Origin: Oreohelix idahoensis
Lineage: Eukaryota > Mollusca > Gastropoda > Stylommatophora > Oreohelicidae
Reading direction: 5' to 3'
Assembly: GCA_024509875.1 (NCBI GenBank)
Contig: JAMPIV010019851.1
Span: 434,001 to 498,000, forward strand
Length of the DNA stretch: 64,000 nt
Each line of letters begins with the position of its first letter. The first letter of the stretch is position 1. Of this stretch, positions 30,001-42,847 are shown piece by piece. A program made the translations under genes and the position numbers. The notes under the pieces are model-generated. The model was not told the DNA's origin, did not search any database, and saw only the letters and a list, made by a program, of their open reading frames with translations.

Positions 30001-30268
30001 TTTTTTTTTTTTTTTTGTTTTTTTAATCCTACGCCCGCTATTACTCGAAGCGAAATCTTCGGTTAAAATGTCTAGCCTGAGACTGATTATCCCTTTTTCC
30101 CCTGTACAATGGCAGATACTCGCCGATTTCGGAGGTACCCACTAGAGCTGGGTAGGCGCAGGAGCCATTCAGGTTATTCCAGTCCCGGTCGACGACACTA
30201 CTTCAATAATCTCGCCAGGGCTCGAACCTGGATCAGCGCAGTGTGGTAACCATTACACCAGCGCGTCT
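30001..30268 (-). mobile_element. tRNA-derived SINE, second subfamily
   Basis: Read on the minus strand: GACGCGCTGGTGTAATGGTTA (A box), CCAGGTTCGAGCCCTGG (B box), a body with AACCTGAATGGCTCCTGCG, and a poly-A tail (the T-run at 30001-30026). The CCTGAAYGGCTCCTG core is shared with the SINEs at 16415 and 62416, so they are related. It is not a tRNA gene: it lacks a foldable acceptor stem and carries a body and poly-A. Confidence 0.8.
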
Positions 30269-32218
30269 CAACTCTTGCTTTGTACTTTCATTAAGTTTAT
30301 TCTGGTTAACTGCCCTGTTAGCAGAACAATGACATAATATATTAGAGAGTAAAAGTGGGGTTGTATATTAAGTCTACATTAAAAAGCAATCTTTTTTTTG
30401 CTTCATTTGTAGTAGTAATAGGTTTACTTGTGGTTTTTCTTTGCTTTATAAGTATTCTTGTTAAATTTGTCTTTCTGTTAAGATTTATCTGAATTCTTGT
30501 TAGTTTTTTTTTTCAAGTGAAATTATGTGTCTGTGAAACAATTACAGAAATAACACATAGTATTGGGCTGTGGGTGGGGCGCCGGAAAGTGGAGCAGTAT
30601 GCAGGAAGTAGGCCTACATTATACATTTTATCTAAGGAAATTTCAGTTACATCGGTGCAATTCTCTGCGTTTCAGGACTATCAATAACGAACAACAATGG
30701 GGAACGGGAGTGGGGAGGTCCTGATTTGTTGAAGACCTATTTCCTATAGCATTTAACAAGATACGAAAAAGAAAAGAAAAAATACAAGGACGCTAACAGC
30801 CGAAGGAGCAAAAACAACAAAAGATCCATCAACACAAACAAAATCAAGGACATGAAAATTAAATATAGATAAAAATATCCTAAAGCTAGTAAACTTTATA
30901 AAAAGTCTAGCAACAGGAAGTAAACTGATCATCTGAAGGCACTTAAGAGTACACAAAACAGGGTTTTAGGGCAACGATGTGTGCGTTTGTTCTCCGTGGA
31001 AACATGAGACACACTGAAGATATGCCAGGAACATCAGTTGGATGACAAAACAATCCTGATACACTCAGGGACACCACACCGTCTTAAAAGTGAAAATGAG
31101 CAATGTGACTGAAATGTTAGGGGCTTAAAGTACTAATAAAATCCTCGTCTAAATAGGTAAAGTAGTGTCACAGAGATTTATGATCAATAAATTTTCTAAA
31201 TATTCTTTCCTTCTTCCACCCGTGTCCTCTATTGTATTATCACTCTTTATCCTTTTCCTGAAATTTTCGCATTCGTTCGTTTGCGAAAATTATTTTCTTT
31301 CACATTCTCACTTTTCCGCTTTTTTTTCTCATACTGGGATACGCATTTCTATTATGTAAGACGTCAGCCACTTAGGTAGACGAGAAAATGTGAATATGCA
31401 TCTATCTCAGACATACGAGCAGACTTTTGTCTGCACATTCAGCTGACACGCGCGTTTTCTTCGGCTGAGCGCTCAGGTGAGGGGCGATAACCGACATCTC
31501 CACGGCGCAGTATGAGACATTTGTCTGGCAATTCCATCTGACACGGCACTCACTGTTGGCCCTGGTCAGCGTGAGGTGTGAAGACGAGAAGTGTCAGTTA
31601 TGGCATGCGTCTAGTTAATGGGAGGTGTTAGAGAGAGAGAGAGAAGGGGTGAGACCTGCGCTATTGCGTGGTTTTGGAAATAGTAGGATCTTTTGTCTGG
31701 TTTAAGATATTAACCTGAGTTTGAAACTTTATTTCACTCATTCTCCAAGTACAGTAGACGTGGTCACTTCGTTCTAGATACTTAAACTTATAAGTGAAAT
31801 CTCTTAGTTTCGTTGTGATACCGTAGTTCTGTGTTGAGGTAAATATTACATTAAGTATCTAGTATTTTGTGAGTGACAACAGTGTTTCTATTTTATATAC
31901 CACTAGTTTCTTTTGTGCAGAGTCTTGCGCTGATTAATTTATAAGTCTCCGTTATATCTCTAGTCGACGGTTACAGTGGATAAAACAGAATAAATTATAA
32001 TTTCTAGCTTAAAATCGTGTAGCTATAATGAATTTAATTTAACTGCTAACTAATCAGAAGAGAATATTTTTTCTAAACTAACTTATATACTGCATTGCTA
32101 CATCTTGAGTATTGACGGATACGTATGTATTCCTAATTCATGATGATTGATTTTTATATATAACTTATTTCACGGGAAAATTTAAACGATAAGTCAAGCT
32201 CTACGCTTGCAGTTCAAA
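30269..32218. other. No gene recognised
   Basis: Intronic A+T-rich DNA with small ORFs only. Several TCTGACA/CAGACA-rich stretches near 31400-31560. Confidence 0.35.
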
Positions 32219-32230
32219 ATGTAAGTTATA

Positions 32231-34549
32231 CTTACTTACTTACTTAGTCGTTCCCCAGAAAAACCGTGAGGTGTAGACCATTTGGAAAGAGAAGCCATGA
32301 ACTATTCTTTCGATGTCTTCCTCCTGCCTGTTCAAATCTATCCTCGGTCCTTCAAATGCAGATTGTCTACTTTGTCAAATACCCAGCAGGACTCTGGTCA
32401 TCCTCGGGGTCTGGCATCCTTGGCTCTTTGAGTGCCAGTTGTCGTGGTAAAGCCAAATCTTCTCCCATTGTTGCAGACATGGCCAAACCATCTTAGTTGG
32501 GACTGTTCTACTTGGGTCTGAAAGGGGGTGGCATTTTAGGCCAAATATTGAATCGTCTTTGAAACCATGTCTCTTGATTACTTCAACCATCCCTTTCCTC
32601 AGATACCTCATTCTGAGGAATGGAATCAGAAAGGATTTTACCTGCTTTGAAACTCATTGCCCATGACTCGCATCCATATGTCAAGACTGGGACATAGGTG
32701 GAGTAACCGGTATACAGCCGTGATCTTCGCTCTTTTCTTACCAAGCTCTCTCTTGCTGAGGAATCCTCGATTTATGGCGATATCTGAAAAAGTCTCCCAA
32801 CTTGCTCAATTTTCGAGTGGGCCAACTTTGCTTGATGCAAAGATGTAAACGGTCTAATAGCTGCGCCGAGGTATGAAAGTGGTCGACCTGAATCCGACCT
32901 TTCATCTCCCAGACTAGTTAAAGCTGATGTATTGCATCTTTATTTCTCGTAAATATCACCATGGATTTTTTTTAGGGCTGCTCATGACCATCCCTCTCTT
33001 CTCCAGCTCTTCCTTCCAGACTTGCAGGTTGGATTGGAGATGTGCCTCTGATTTAGCAATCAGGGCAACATCATCAGCAAATGCCAGCTCTGAAATATAG
33101 ACCTGTCTCATCTTCCAGTACCCCACTGAATACTTTCTTGTTCTCTCCTTACATGCCTTGATGACATCGTCCATAAAGAGTATGAAGAGGTAAGGTGATA
33201 GGATATCACCTTGTCTTACACCAGTGGTGGTCCTGAACTCTTCTGACTTATGGTTTGCTGTCCTCACATAATTTCTGCAAGACTTGTAGAAGCTCTGTAT
33301 AGCATGAATCAGAGGTGCTGGAATATTCTTCCTTGCCAAACAGTCCCAAAGATTATGCAGCTCCGGGACCCTGTCAAATGCCTTTTCCAGATCTATGAAA
33401 CAAAGATGGATCTCACTCTTATACTCAAGGGCCTTTTCACTCAGCTGTCTGAGTGTGAAGATTAGGTCTTGAGTACTTCGGTTTGCTCAGAATCCGCACT
33501 GGACCTCATCCAATTGTGGCTCAGCTAGGCGTCGGAGTCTCTGCTCTAGGATTCTAGAGTAGATTTTTCCAGGGACACTGAGAAGGGATATGCCTCTATG
33601 GTTTCCACACTGTCGATTGTCACCCTTTTTGAAAATTGGTGTTATGATGGCAATCTCCCAATCCTTTGGTATGGTCTTGTTGCACCATGCTGCCTGTAGG
33701 ACCCTTAAGAGTAGCAGGTCGCCTGATGCTCCCATGTACTTAACCATTTCTGGTGTTATACCATCATGCCCTGCTGCTTTGCCCATCTTGATTTTCTCCA
33801 GTGCTGCCTTCAGTTCTTCCATCTTTATGTCATCTTCATCACCATTGGTTTCCTCTTCTGTGCTAGTGGTTTTCATTTCTGATGTTTGACCTTGCTCACC
33901 ATCAAGGAGTTCTGAGAAATATTCTTTCCATCTTTCCATTACTTCCTTCGGGGCAGTAAGCAATTTGCCTTGCTTGTCCTTTATAAATTTGAGAGGGCAT
34001 TGTTTTTCCTTCCTCATGTTCTTTAGGGTCTTATAGAACAATTTCTGGTTTTCTTGTGCATCTTTTTCTAGCTTTTCTCCAAATTCTTCCCAGGACTTCT
34101 GTTTTGCTGCTAGCACTTTGTTCTTTACTTCTGTTCTGAGTGTCACATATTCTCTATATTTTTCCATTTGTCCTGTTGTGTTTTTAGCTCCTAAGTATTG
34201 TTTCCATGCCATTTTCTTCTCTCTTATTTTCTCTTTGACTTCCTCTGTCCACCAAGGTGTCCTCTTTCTCTGGTTCCCAAGTCGGACTTCACCACATGCT
34301 TCTGCAGCAGCTGTCTTTATGATAGCCTTGAATTTAATCCAGAGGGTTTCCAAGTCATCAGGTTGTTCTTCTGTGTTGCTCACCGCTGCAGCAATAAGCC
34401 CCTGATATCTGGTCTTAATTTCTGGCTCTCTCAGCTTGTAGGTCCTAATGCTCATTTCTCCTACTCCTCGTTTACTTGGTTTCTTGCAATATGTTGAGCA
34501 GTTCCTAGGCTGAGCAACTCTTTCAGTTGTTCGTTTGATTGTTAGCAGG
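32231..34549 (-). mobile_element. RTE-clade LINE, copy A (5'-truncated)
   Basis: Flanked by a 12-bp TSD ATGTAAGTTATA (32219..32230 and 34550..34561). The minus-strand order is the last part of the endonuclease (LLTIKRTTERVAQPRNC), a linker, reverse transcriptase, C-terminal domain, then CTACACCTCACGG and a (TAAG)n tail. The 5' end stops inside the endonuclease. The C-terminal part (32240-32950) is heavily mutated. This is the only copy keeping the whole region between RT and tail. Confidence 0.92.
32956..33339 (-). pseudogene. RTE LINE reverse transcriptase palm (copy A, continuation)
   Basis: This frame continues after an indel. It carries TTGVRQGDILSPYLF (RT motif B), the catalytic ELAFADDVALIAKS (FADD box, motif C) and LQVWKEELEKRGM. 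It ends at a frameshift shortly after (SSPKKNPW). RT motif A (CFIDLEKAFDRVP) lies just upstream in the same decayed element. Confidence 0.88.
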
Positions 34550-34590
34550 ATGTAAGTTATATCGAGTACATAATATGTAAAATATTTCAT
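33487..34590 (-). pseudogene. RTE LINE polyprotein, endonuclease end to RT motif 2 (copy A)
   Basis: The 367-residue frame holds the linker after the endonuclease (TPWWTEEVKEKIREKK, GEKLEKDAQENQKLFYKTL) and the first RT blocks (KAAGHDGITPEMVKYMG, HRGISLLSVPGKIYSRIL, EPQLDEVQCGF). It ends at a TGA exactly where copies B and C read an arginine (CGA), consistent with a single C-to-T change. The first ~14 residues are flanking DNA, not the element. Non-functional. Confidence 0.9.
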
Positions 34591-35740
34591 ATGTGTTTTT
34601 TCTTTATTCAGTGAATACTGGGGTAACCCAACTTTGCCGGCGTTTAGTACAGAGACAAACCTGTGAGAAACATAATCATTTCATATCTTTAACCACGTGG
34701 GGTTTTTTCAAGTAACACCTGTCTGACAGGGCGTGTGCCTTCAGAGATAGATAGAATACCAATCCCACTAGGGTTTTTTTTTAAAGAATAAATGCTTATA
34801 CTGAGCCTTTGAGCCAGATCATATTTCTTCACAAACTCTAATGTACATGCTGCCTTGTGGCGAGAAATAATTACAGAAAAAACATTAACTTTTCCGACAT
34901 TATTTGACCAAGTGTGTGGCGAACCAAGATTATCTGTTGAGAGAAGTTGTCCACCGGTCATCTTCCTAATTAAGGGAAACCTCGTGTTCTGACACTGTGT
35001 GCCCGCTGAAACCCTAACTCTTACCTCGTGCATAAGTGACATTAACTTAAATCTGTAAAGAAAGAACGATCGCCTGAAGAGGATGCTCCCCGGACACGGT
35101 GAATGAAACCAATATCTGCAGAGCTGGGTATCCACTTCATCCACAGATAGACAGATTAAACGAAGTGTACACTAAGGCTTGCGCCAGAAGGCGAACAACC
35201 GCACGATTGTAGGTAAGGTTGTGTGAGTCAGGGCCCTGATGAAAGAACCGAGTGAAAGTAGACTGAAGGATGTTCTTCGTTTGATTCACTCACTTTGTAA
35301 CTTTCCTTATGCAAGATTTTGTTGCTAAACTATATTTTTCCTTAGAATAGATACTGCTATCAAAGTCAGTTCATACCTTCAAAAGGGGAAAATATTAGAC
35401 CCAAATCATATGTATCTGTGACTCTTTGGGCTACCATCATTCTCCTAACGGGACTGTGGGCTAAACATCGAGGGAAGATCATAACTGTGGGTCTATCATT
35501 TCTTGTAGAAATTCCTTGATTTTATGACTATTTGTATATGCTTTGATGTAATTTTTATGTGTTGTGATGGGATTTTAGATGATAATTAAAACTGCCCTTA
35601 AACTTAATCAGCGTGTTGGTCAGCTCGTTCTAGAATATCCATGTAATCATTTGTTATAGGTTTCCCACGTCTGTACGTCTAACTGTCGTCTTGTATGTAC
35701 GTGCACGTGAGTGGATAGAATATATATATGTAATATATAT
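34562..35740. other. No supported gene; possible diverged copy of the 2.4-kb repeat
   Basis: A 151-residue minus-strand ORF (34689..35144) has no recognisable domain or exon signals. From about 35600 the sequence weakly resembles the dispersed repeat (TGTTGGTCAG, then CACGTCTGTACGTC). Confidence 0.35.
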
Positions 35741-35848
35741 ATATATGTGTTTAGACTGTCTGACTCCTCTAAATCTGTCATAGAAGATAGGTGAAAGAGA
35801 GAAGATTTCTCGATTTCAGAGACAGCCTCTATCACAGTCTACCATCTC

Positions 35849-37450
35849 TTACTTACTTAGTCGTTCCCCTTCTACCATGAAGTGTAGAGGTTTGGAAGAG
35901 AGAGCGCCAGACCATTCTATCAGCTGTCTTCTTCCTGGCCTGGTTCCATTCTAGTCCTTGGTCCTTCAAAGATTGACATAGGTGGAGCGGTATACAGCCA
36001 TCTTCGTTTTCTTACCAACCTCTTTCTTGCTGAGGAATCCACGATTTATGGCCTGAAAAAGTCTCCCAGCCGCTGCTTTTCGAGTGGCCAACTCTTCTTT
36101 GATGCCTCCCTTTCGGTCTATAATAGCTCCGAGATATTTAAAGTGGTCGACCTGCTCCAGGACCTGTTCTCCCAACTTAATCTGATGTTTTCTTTCTTCT
36201 CGTGATATCACCATGGATTTTGTTTTAGAGCTGCTTATGACCATCCCTCTCTTCTCCAGCTCTTCCTTCCAGACTTGCAGGTTGGATTGGAGATGTGCCT
36301 CTGATTTAGCAATCAAGGCAACATCATCAGCAAATGCCAGCTCCGAAATATAGACCTGTCTCATCTTCCAGTACCCCACTGAATACTTTCTTGTTCTCTC
36401 CTTACATGCCTTGATGACATCGTCCATAAGGAGTATGAAGAGGTAAGGTGATAGGATATCACCTTGTCTTACACCAGTGGTGGTCCTGAACTCTTCTGAC
36501 TTATGGTTTGCTGTCCTCACATAATTTCTGCAAGACTTGTAGAAGCTCTGTATAGCATGAATCAGAGGTGCTGGAATATTCTTCCTTGCCAAACAGTCCC
36601 AAAGTTTGCTCCAGGGGACCCTGTCAAACGCCTTTTCCAGATCTATGAAGCAAAGATGGATCTCACTCTTATACTCAAGGGCCTTTTCACTCAGCTGTCT
36701 GAGTGTGAAGATTAGGTCTTGAGTACTTCGGTTTGCTCGGAATCCGCACTGGACCTCATCCAATTGTGGCTCAGCTAGGCGTCGGAGTCTCTGCTCTAGG
36801 ATTCTAGAGTAGATTTTACCAGGGACACTGAGAAGGGATATGCCTCTATGGTTTCCACATTGTCGATTGTCACCCTTTTTGAAAATTGGTGTTATGATGG
36901 CAATCTCCCAATACTTTGGTATGGTCTTGTTGCACCATGCTGCCTGTAGGACCTTTAAGAGTAATAGGTCGCCTGATGCTCCCATGTACTTAACCATTTC
37001 TGGTGTTATACCATCATGCCCTGCTGCTTTGCCCATCTTGATTTTCTCTAGTGCTGCCCTCAGTTCTTCCATCTTTATGTCATCTTCACCATCATTGGTT
37101 TTCTCTTCTGTGCTAGTGGTTATCATTTCTGATGCTTCACCATGCTCACCATTCAGGAGTTCTGAGAAATATTCTTTCCATCTTTCCATTACTTCCTTCG
37201 GGGCAGTAAGCAATTTGCCTTGCTTGTCCTTTATAAATTTGAGAGGGCATTGTTTTTCTTTCCTCATGTTCTTTAGGGTCTTATAGAACAATTTCTGGTT
37301 TTCTTGTGCATCTTTTTCTAGCTTTTCTCCAAATTCTTCCCAGGACTTCTGTTTTGCTGCTAGCACTTTGTTCTTTGCTTCTGTTCTGAGTGTCACATAT
37401 TCTCTATATTTTTCCATTTGTCCTGTTGTGTTTTTAGCTCCTAAGTATTG
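35849..37450 (-). mobile_element. RTE-clade LINE, copy B (5'-truncated, internal 3' deletion)
   Basis: TSD GTCTACCATCTC at 35837..35848 and 37451..37462. The minus-strand order is endonuclease-RT linker, complete RT, then a jump at about 35975 from VYRSTYV directly to the last part of the ORF and the (TAAG)n tail. Most of the C-terminal domain (the LTYGCESW region) is deleted. It has the longest open frame of the three copies, so it is probably the youngest. Confidence 0.93.
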
Positions 37451-37459
37451 GTCTACCAT
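35966..37459 (-). pseudogene. RTE LINE reverse transcriptase, open frame of 497 residues (copy B)
   Basis: The frame begins in flanking sequence (MVD) and enters the element at QYLGAKNTTGQ. RT landmarks in order: KAAGHDGITPEMVKYM near residue 145, HRGISLLSVPGKIYSRI near 205, FRANRSTQDLIFTL near 240, motif A CFIDLEKAFDRVPW near 270, motif B TTGVRQGDILSPYLF near 330, motif C AFADDVALI near 375, then KYLGAIIDRKGG. All catalytic Asp residues are present. It lacks the N-terminal endonuclease and the true C-terminus (ends VYRSTYVNL at the deletion), so it is not a working element. Confidence 0.93.
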
Positions 37460-37545
37460 CTCACTCGTGGAAATCTATTTCTATTACTATCTCTCACTGT
37501 GACTATCACTTATTCTAATCTATTCAGAAGGGACCAACCCAAGTC

Positions 37546-39019
37546 TTAATTCTCCTATCAAAAATCTACGACAAGTAGTAGTGGTCATTTCGAAAAGGAA
37601 CTTCTCCAAAATGCACTATCAAAGTAAATGGCATGAAACGGACAAAATCCATATATAAAAAACCTAGGCATAAAATATCAGATGGAATGTGCACCTCAAA
37701 GCTAAAGAGATGCACAGCTCAAGCAAAAACTAAATTCCATAAAATGAACAGCAACCAATCTTTGACAATGGAAGCAAGAGAGTTCTTCAGTTATACACAG
37801 AGCCAATCATTTCATATGCACTGGAAGAAAGTCAGACAATGATTAAATAAACAATAAGATCCCAGGAGACCACATAGATATGACCTTTTTTTTAACCCTT
37901 TGACTGCTCTTTACTAACTGCTTTGTCATGAAATGTGCATTTGCCAGTGCAGTGTCATACTTTGCCCTAAAGCACTTCATCATTACCACTCACTCAGCAA
38001 ACAAAGACAAATACCTTTTTTGGCCTGGCAGTCAAAGGGGTTAAAAAGAATGTTAAGACAACTAAAACAAGTATAAAGGTTATCCTAAAAGTCAACAATG
38101 TGTACTGAAAGCTTCTTACATATATCAGAAACATGCAGCCCACTTTATTTACACAAAAGATAAGGAGAGCTGGAAGACAGTGTGACAACAAACAAGACTG
38201 GTGGAAAATGAGACAGAGAGCAACAAAGAGAAAAGATACTAGGCAGTTCAACATCATGGTATGGTAAGAAGTCAACTGCAGAACTGGTGAACAGCTCTGA
38301 GGACAGGAAACTCTGCACAGAGGTCAGAAACATAATCACCTACATGACTGAGGCCTTCAACCTTTATAAATATCTTGGCTGTAGCTTATTTACAGTAGGT
38401 GGAGCCTGGGGGTCACTGCTGTCTGATTAGTGGCAACCTCCTGTCTATCCCCCCCCCCCCTTATTCATCACACATCGGCTCCTTGCGCAGCATTGGCCAA
38501 CAAAAAATTCATGCCACACCACCATTTCCTGTGCCATCTCCATGTCTTCTTTATCCCCTAATGACTATCTCCTAGTTCATTTGTATGTGTTTTTAGGTAT
38601 CATATTTTTGTTATCCTGGGGAATTAGTGACTTCTCACATCTTGTTCCGCTGGTATTTGTCTGGCTCTTTACATCAGTTCTCAACTGGTGAGCTCGTCAA
38701 ACCATTTCAATCATTTTATTCTGTGCGTGTACCCATTTATGGAAGTCTTAACATGTTTCTTGTCATTGTTATAGGACAGGACTGTTCTGACACTTGAGTT
38801 CAACATGCTTATTTCTGTGTTATACTTGATTTATTTTTATTTCCATGTATTTCCCAAAGCAATTGAAGCTCCTCTGGACTTTTGTATTCTTGTTTTGATT
38901 TCACGTCTGTTCCTCAAACTTTGTCTATATTACTGCTGAGATATGAGTTCACATCTCGCAGGGATGTTTCTGCAAGTGCAATCTGCCTATCATTTGTCAT
39001 ATTTATTATCAATATTCTC
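37546..39019. other. No gene recognised; C-run near 38450
   Basis: Intronic sequence with small unrelated ORFs. Confidence 0.35.
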
Positions 39020-41400
39020 TGCCTGTATGTCGTACAGATAGGTTGTGAGATATTTTTGGCCCGTCTGAGTAGAGTGGATGGTGATAGGTACGTGAGAATG
39101 GTGTGAGAAATAGATTTCACGGTTGATAGCTTAAGGAAAAAGATATGTCTCTGGAATGAGTAAGTTTCTCTATTCCAGCCTATCTATATGACTATAATTT
39201 AGTACAGGACACCCTTGCCCTCCTCATACATATAAATATAAGTTTAACTACACACACACAGCTATGTGACAACAAGACATACAAACGTGAAAAACTACGG
39301 TTACTTGGGTATGGGTCTGACCAACACATCAAGTTAAGTTTCTTTGTTGTTTATTATCATTTAAACTTAACAACACCAATATCTAAAGAAAGATCAAATA
39401 AAAATTAGATTTACATACATATGAAATAGCAGAATAAATGTGCCCTCCCCTTATGGAGAAAAGAACCCAAAAAGTTAATAACCCAAAGGTCGAAGGTTTG
39501 CACTATGTTACAGAGTAGACAGTAAAGTAGCAAGTTCCTACTATATGCTACCCAGTAAAGTAAACAAGTTTAAGCAAATCCAATGTTGGTAAATTTCCTG
39601 ATACAAAGAAAAATACTCACGCACTCTTTCATACAGTGGCCACTAAATCACTTACCTACTCTTGGTGATATCTCTTGGAAATACAATTTTCCCTGCATAT
39701 TATATATGGGCAGGTTCACTTCCCAAATTGGCCCCAGTCCATCCTCTAACAAAGACTAGTGAGGTGAATGCCGAATCTGGTGTTTTTTTGTTTTTTCGGA
39801 TGACCAAAATGTCACTGCCAATAGTTAACGTAAGAACGTGCTCTTGGGGTTCACAGTTAAAAGAGAAAATACTTCCAGTATTGGGAAATATCTGATTGCT
39901 AAAAAAAATGTTACAACTGATGATGATGATAATCCTATCGGACAACTCTATGTTAGAGCTCAGATTCTGCACAGAGTAAAAGTCTGGATAAATCCGCTTG
40001 AATACAACTGTCAGAAGTCAGGAATAAATGTTATTTTTGCACACCCCAGTGGGCTGATAAAATTGAAAAAATACTACTGGGTTTGGTAAGTCCAGTTAAA
40101 TTACTTTTAGTGTCAGAACTGTTCTCATGTATCTTTTTACGAGTACATGCTTATAATGATGATCGGTACAGCTCAAACCAATTTGAGGCACAGGTAACTA
40201 ACCAAAGTAAAATTTCACAGACCAAAAACCCAAGCAAAAGAAAAAAAGACCGCTGGATGCTCTTGATCAGGTCTGCTAGGAATATAAGAATAACATTAAT
40301 GGAAAAATGCTACTATTCTATATAGCTATATATATGCACACAGACGGGGACAAGACGATCTCTTATCCACTCCGTCAGTCATGATTAAATTTAAAAGGCA
40401 CACGGTGTTTTCCTTTATGCCTACCTTATCGCGCTTCGCTTAGCAAGTGTAGGTTGGATTGAGTTATGCGACTATCCCCCCTTGCTCGCGGTTAACGATC
40501 AGCGTTCAATGCCAATTATCACAAACTATCGCCGGTCGTTAAGTAGCTATTAATTTGGTCGGCGTCTGATAGTTTAGTAGTATGATATTAATAATAGGCA
40601 CTTATAATAAATACGCACAATGAAATAAGCGTGAATTCTTTTCTGTCACTATCAGTCGCGCCTAGCGTGTAAACCAGTCAGCTAAAACCGTCTCTTCTTG
40701 TGTGAGAAAGCATGTGGTGAAAATTAACATTATAACTGAACATCTGGTATGAAATAGCTACGCATTATTTTATTTCACTAGTTTACCAGCTAGAAAATCT
40801 AAGTGAATTATAATGATAATAGCTAACACTTTTAATTGGTAACAGCTAACACTTTTAAACACGTAAGCACTAATTTCTATTACCAGACAATCAGAATGAA
40901 AAATCCCTACGAATGCTAATAACACATTTAGCGAAATAGGCTTACGGCCCGTCTTTTGTCGAGCGCTTTCGACCGACATCAAAAGATTTATAGTTCCCTA
41001 ACGGGTTTTCTCTGTACGAATGCCCACTTCTGAAGATCAAAGAGCCCAGGGGTTTCTGACTTCCCCTGAGTACGAACTTCAAAGGGTCTGTGTTTTTCAC
41101 GTGCTGCCTGTCAGGTATATCGTATGATTGACGGATACGCTTGCGTGAGAAGACGAGGTAAACAAACCTGATTCGCTACCTGTTATGACGGGCAGGTCAC
41201 GAAAGTTTGTAAACACTTCGTTTGCTTATGTTCAAAGAAAAGAGGCGGGATGAAAAAGTACGCTTGTGTAAGTAAACACAGGCAGAGAATGCATGGTTTT
41301 GCTAGCAAATCATTGAGCGCTACGAGATTACAAAAGACTGTCAGATTACTGTAGGCTCTTTTTCCATTATGCATCACACTGTACCCTACATATTGTCAGG
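39020..41400 (-). repeat. ~2.4-kb dispersed non-coding repeat, minus-strand copy
   Basis: Reversed, this matches 49955-52960 over its whole length: CTGACAGTCTTTTGTAATCT near 41340, ATTCTGATTGTCTGGTAATA near 40890, AGTGCTTACGTGTTTAAAAG near 40870, and TGTTGGTCAGACCCATACCC near 39320. No ORF of a transposon protein is present. Superfamily unknown; it could be a large non-autonomous element. Confidence 0.8.
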
Positions 41401-42098
41401 CCCCATAGCTGTGACCTCTCATCAAGTCTTATTTCATCTCTCATTTGGTTACTGTTAGGAACAGAAGAATCAGGTGAGGTCATCTGCTAAATCTAGATCA
41501 GGGAACTGTTCTGTCACAGTCAAATTAATTACATTTATGCTGCCTGACATCACTATTTTCATTATCAGATCTATAGCCATACGATGAGAAACAGCAACAA
41601 AATGCATACCTGCCACACTACAGTTCCTATCTCAAAGGGTTCTATAAGCTGACCTTTATGAAGAATTCTGCATTTCATATCTTCATATGTTTGCTTAGTT
41701 AGGTTTATGAGCTCAAGGGAAACTTCATAAACAATAATGACTCAACAGTTTCCAAAGCGATTCTCTGTCTTAAATGTGGAATGCCATTTCACAGTCCACA
41801 TACTGATTAACAGTGGTGAGTTTTATTTGAAGCTCTGTTCAACTATTTTGCACAGCGTGGCTATCTGGTCTGCACAACATCTGTTTGTTAAAGAACCTGC
41901 TTGTTCTTCTCACAACTGTCTGTTTATGATCTAGTAATCTCTCAAGGATGATCAGGTTGAACATTGTCTAAAGCAGTGGTTGTAACATAATAATATGAGA
42001 CTTTGTATGGGGCTAGCAATTTAATAATGTAAATAAATCCCTACAGAAATCATTACAGCAATAGAATATGAATACTTTGGTGCAAGCTAACTGTACAG
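41401..42098. other. No gene recognised
   Basis: Intronic sequence; ORFs here are short and unrelated to known families. Confidence 0.35.
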
Positions 42099-42847
42099 CA
42101 GGGCTTCTTAACCTGAGGTCGACGGACTCCTTAGGGGTATGTGAATGTATTCTAGGTGATCTGTGTATATAACATAAAAATTTGAATTTTATTTTCACCA
42201 AAATTTTAGTGAAATTTTTAGCCAAAAAGATTTTTCTTTCTGTGGATGATACTCACAAAGGATCTCCAAAAAAAAGCCAACAGCAACAACCTTCTCATTA
42301 AAATGTCTTTTAAATGAAATTAACACTTAATTTTTAAAGTATATCATTTTCAAATATTTAATTTTATTTGAGGAATCGTAATAGATTTTTGCTATTAAAT
42401 AAATATATTCTGTTTACAGATTGTATTTGTCTTTCAGTTTGACTTGTTGTCCTATGTTGTTCGCGAGGCTCTCTAAACATCACAGAATGAATAAAACCAC
42501 TGTACACTCAGGCGATCAATATAAGGTTGCACATGGGGGCTAACAACCTCATCATGTCAAACTAATTGGCACAGAAACCACTCCTGCAACAGCATGTGAC
42601 TGCTTGATGCAGGCTTCATGCAAGGGGAGCAGATGCAGTGGTGGCTCCATGCTCCATCAGGAGCACAAATGAAAACAATGATGCTGATGGTGACTATTTT
42701 TAAGCTGAACAATTTGTCTTTGTAAAAAAATGCATTATTTGAATGTAAAAATGTTTAATTACGTGTCTATGTACCTTTTTTCTAAGAAAGACGCCCCCTC
42801 CGGACATTCAACGGGGCCCATGGTATAAACACAGTTAAGAAGCCCTG
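42099..42847. mobile_element. hAT-like non-autonomous DNA transposon
   Basis: The ends are inverted copies of CAGGGCTTCTTAAC (42099.. and ..42847), the CAGGGNTTCTNAAC type of hAT terminal repeats. Flanking 8-mers CTGTACAG and CTTTACGA are only partly alike, so the TSD is decayed or uncertain. No transposase. The interior holds part of another repeat (CACATGGGGGCTAACAACCT at about 42532). Confidence 0.7.

Larger units (their letters stand above)
35741..37545 (+). repeat. 2.4-kb-family repeat copy interrupted by an RTE LINE
   Basis: 35760-35848 followed by 37463-37545 reads like 52790-52940: CAGAGACAG ... CTCACTCGTGGAAATCTATT ... GGGACC. The interruption is RTE copy B with a perfect 12-bp TSD. 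Confidence 0.6.

Noticed and set aside
30195..30268. tRNA gene
   Set aside because: A and B boxes are present but it continues into a SINE body with poly-A and lacks a paired acceptor stem.
34689..35144. 151-residue minus-strand ORF
   Set aside because: No domain, no splice or promoter context, lies in a repeat-rich intron; chance ORF is the simplest explanation.
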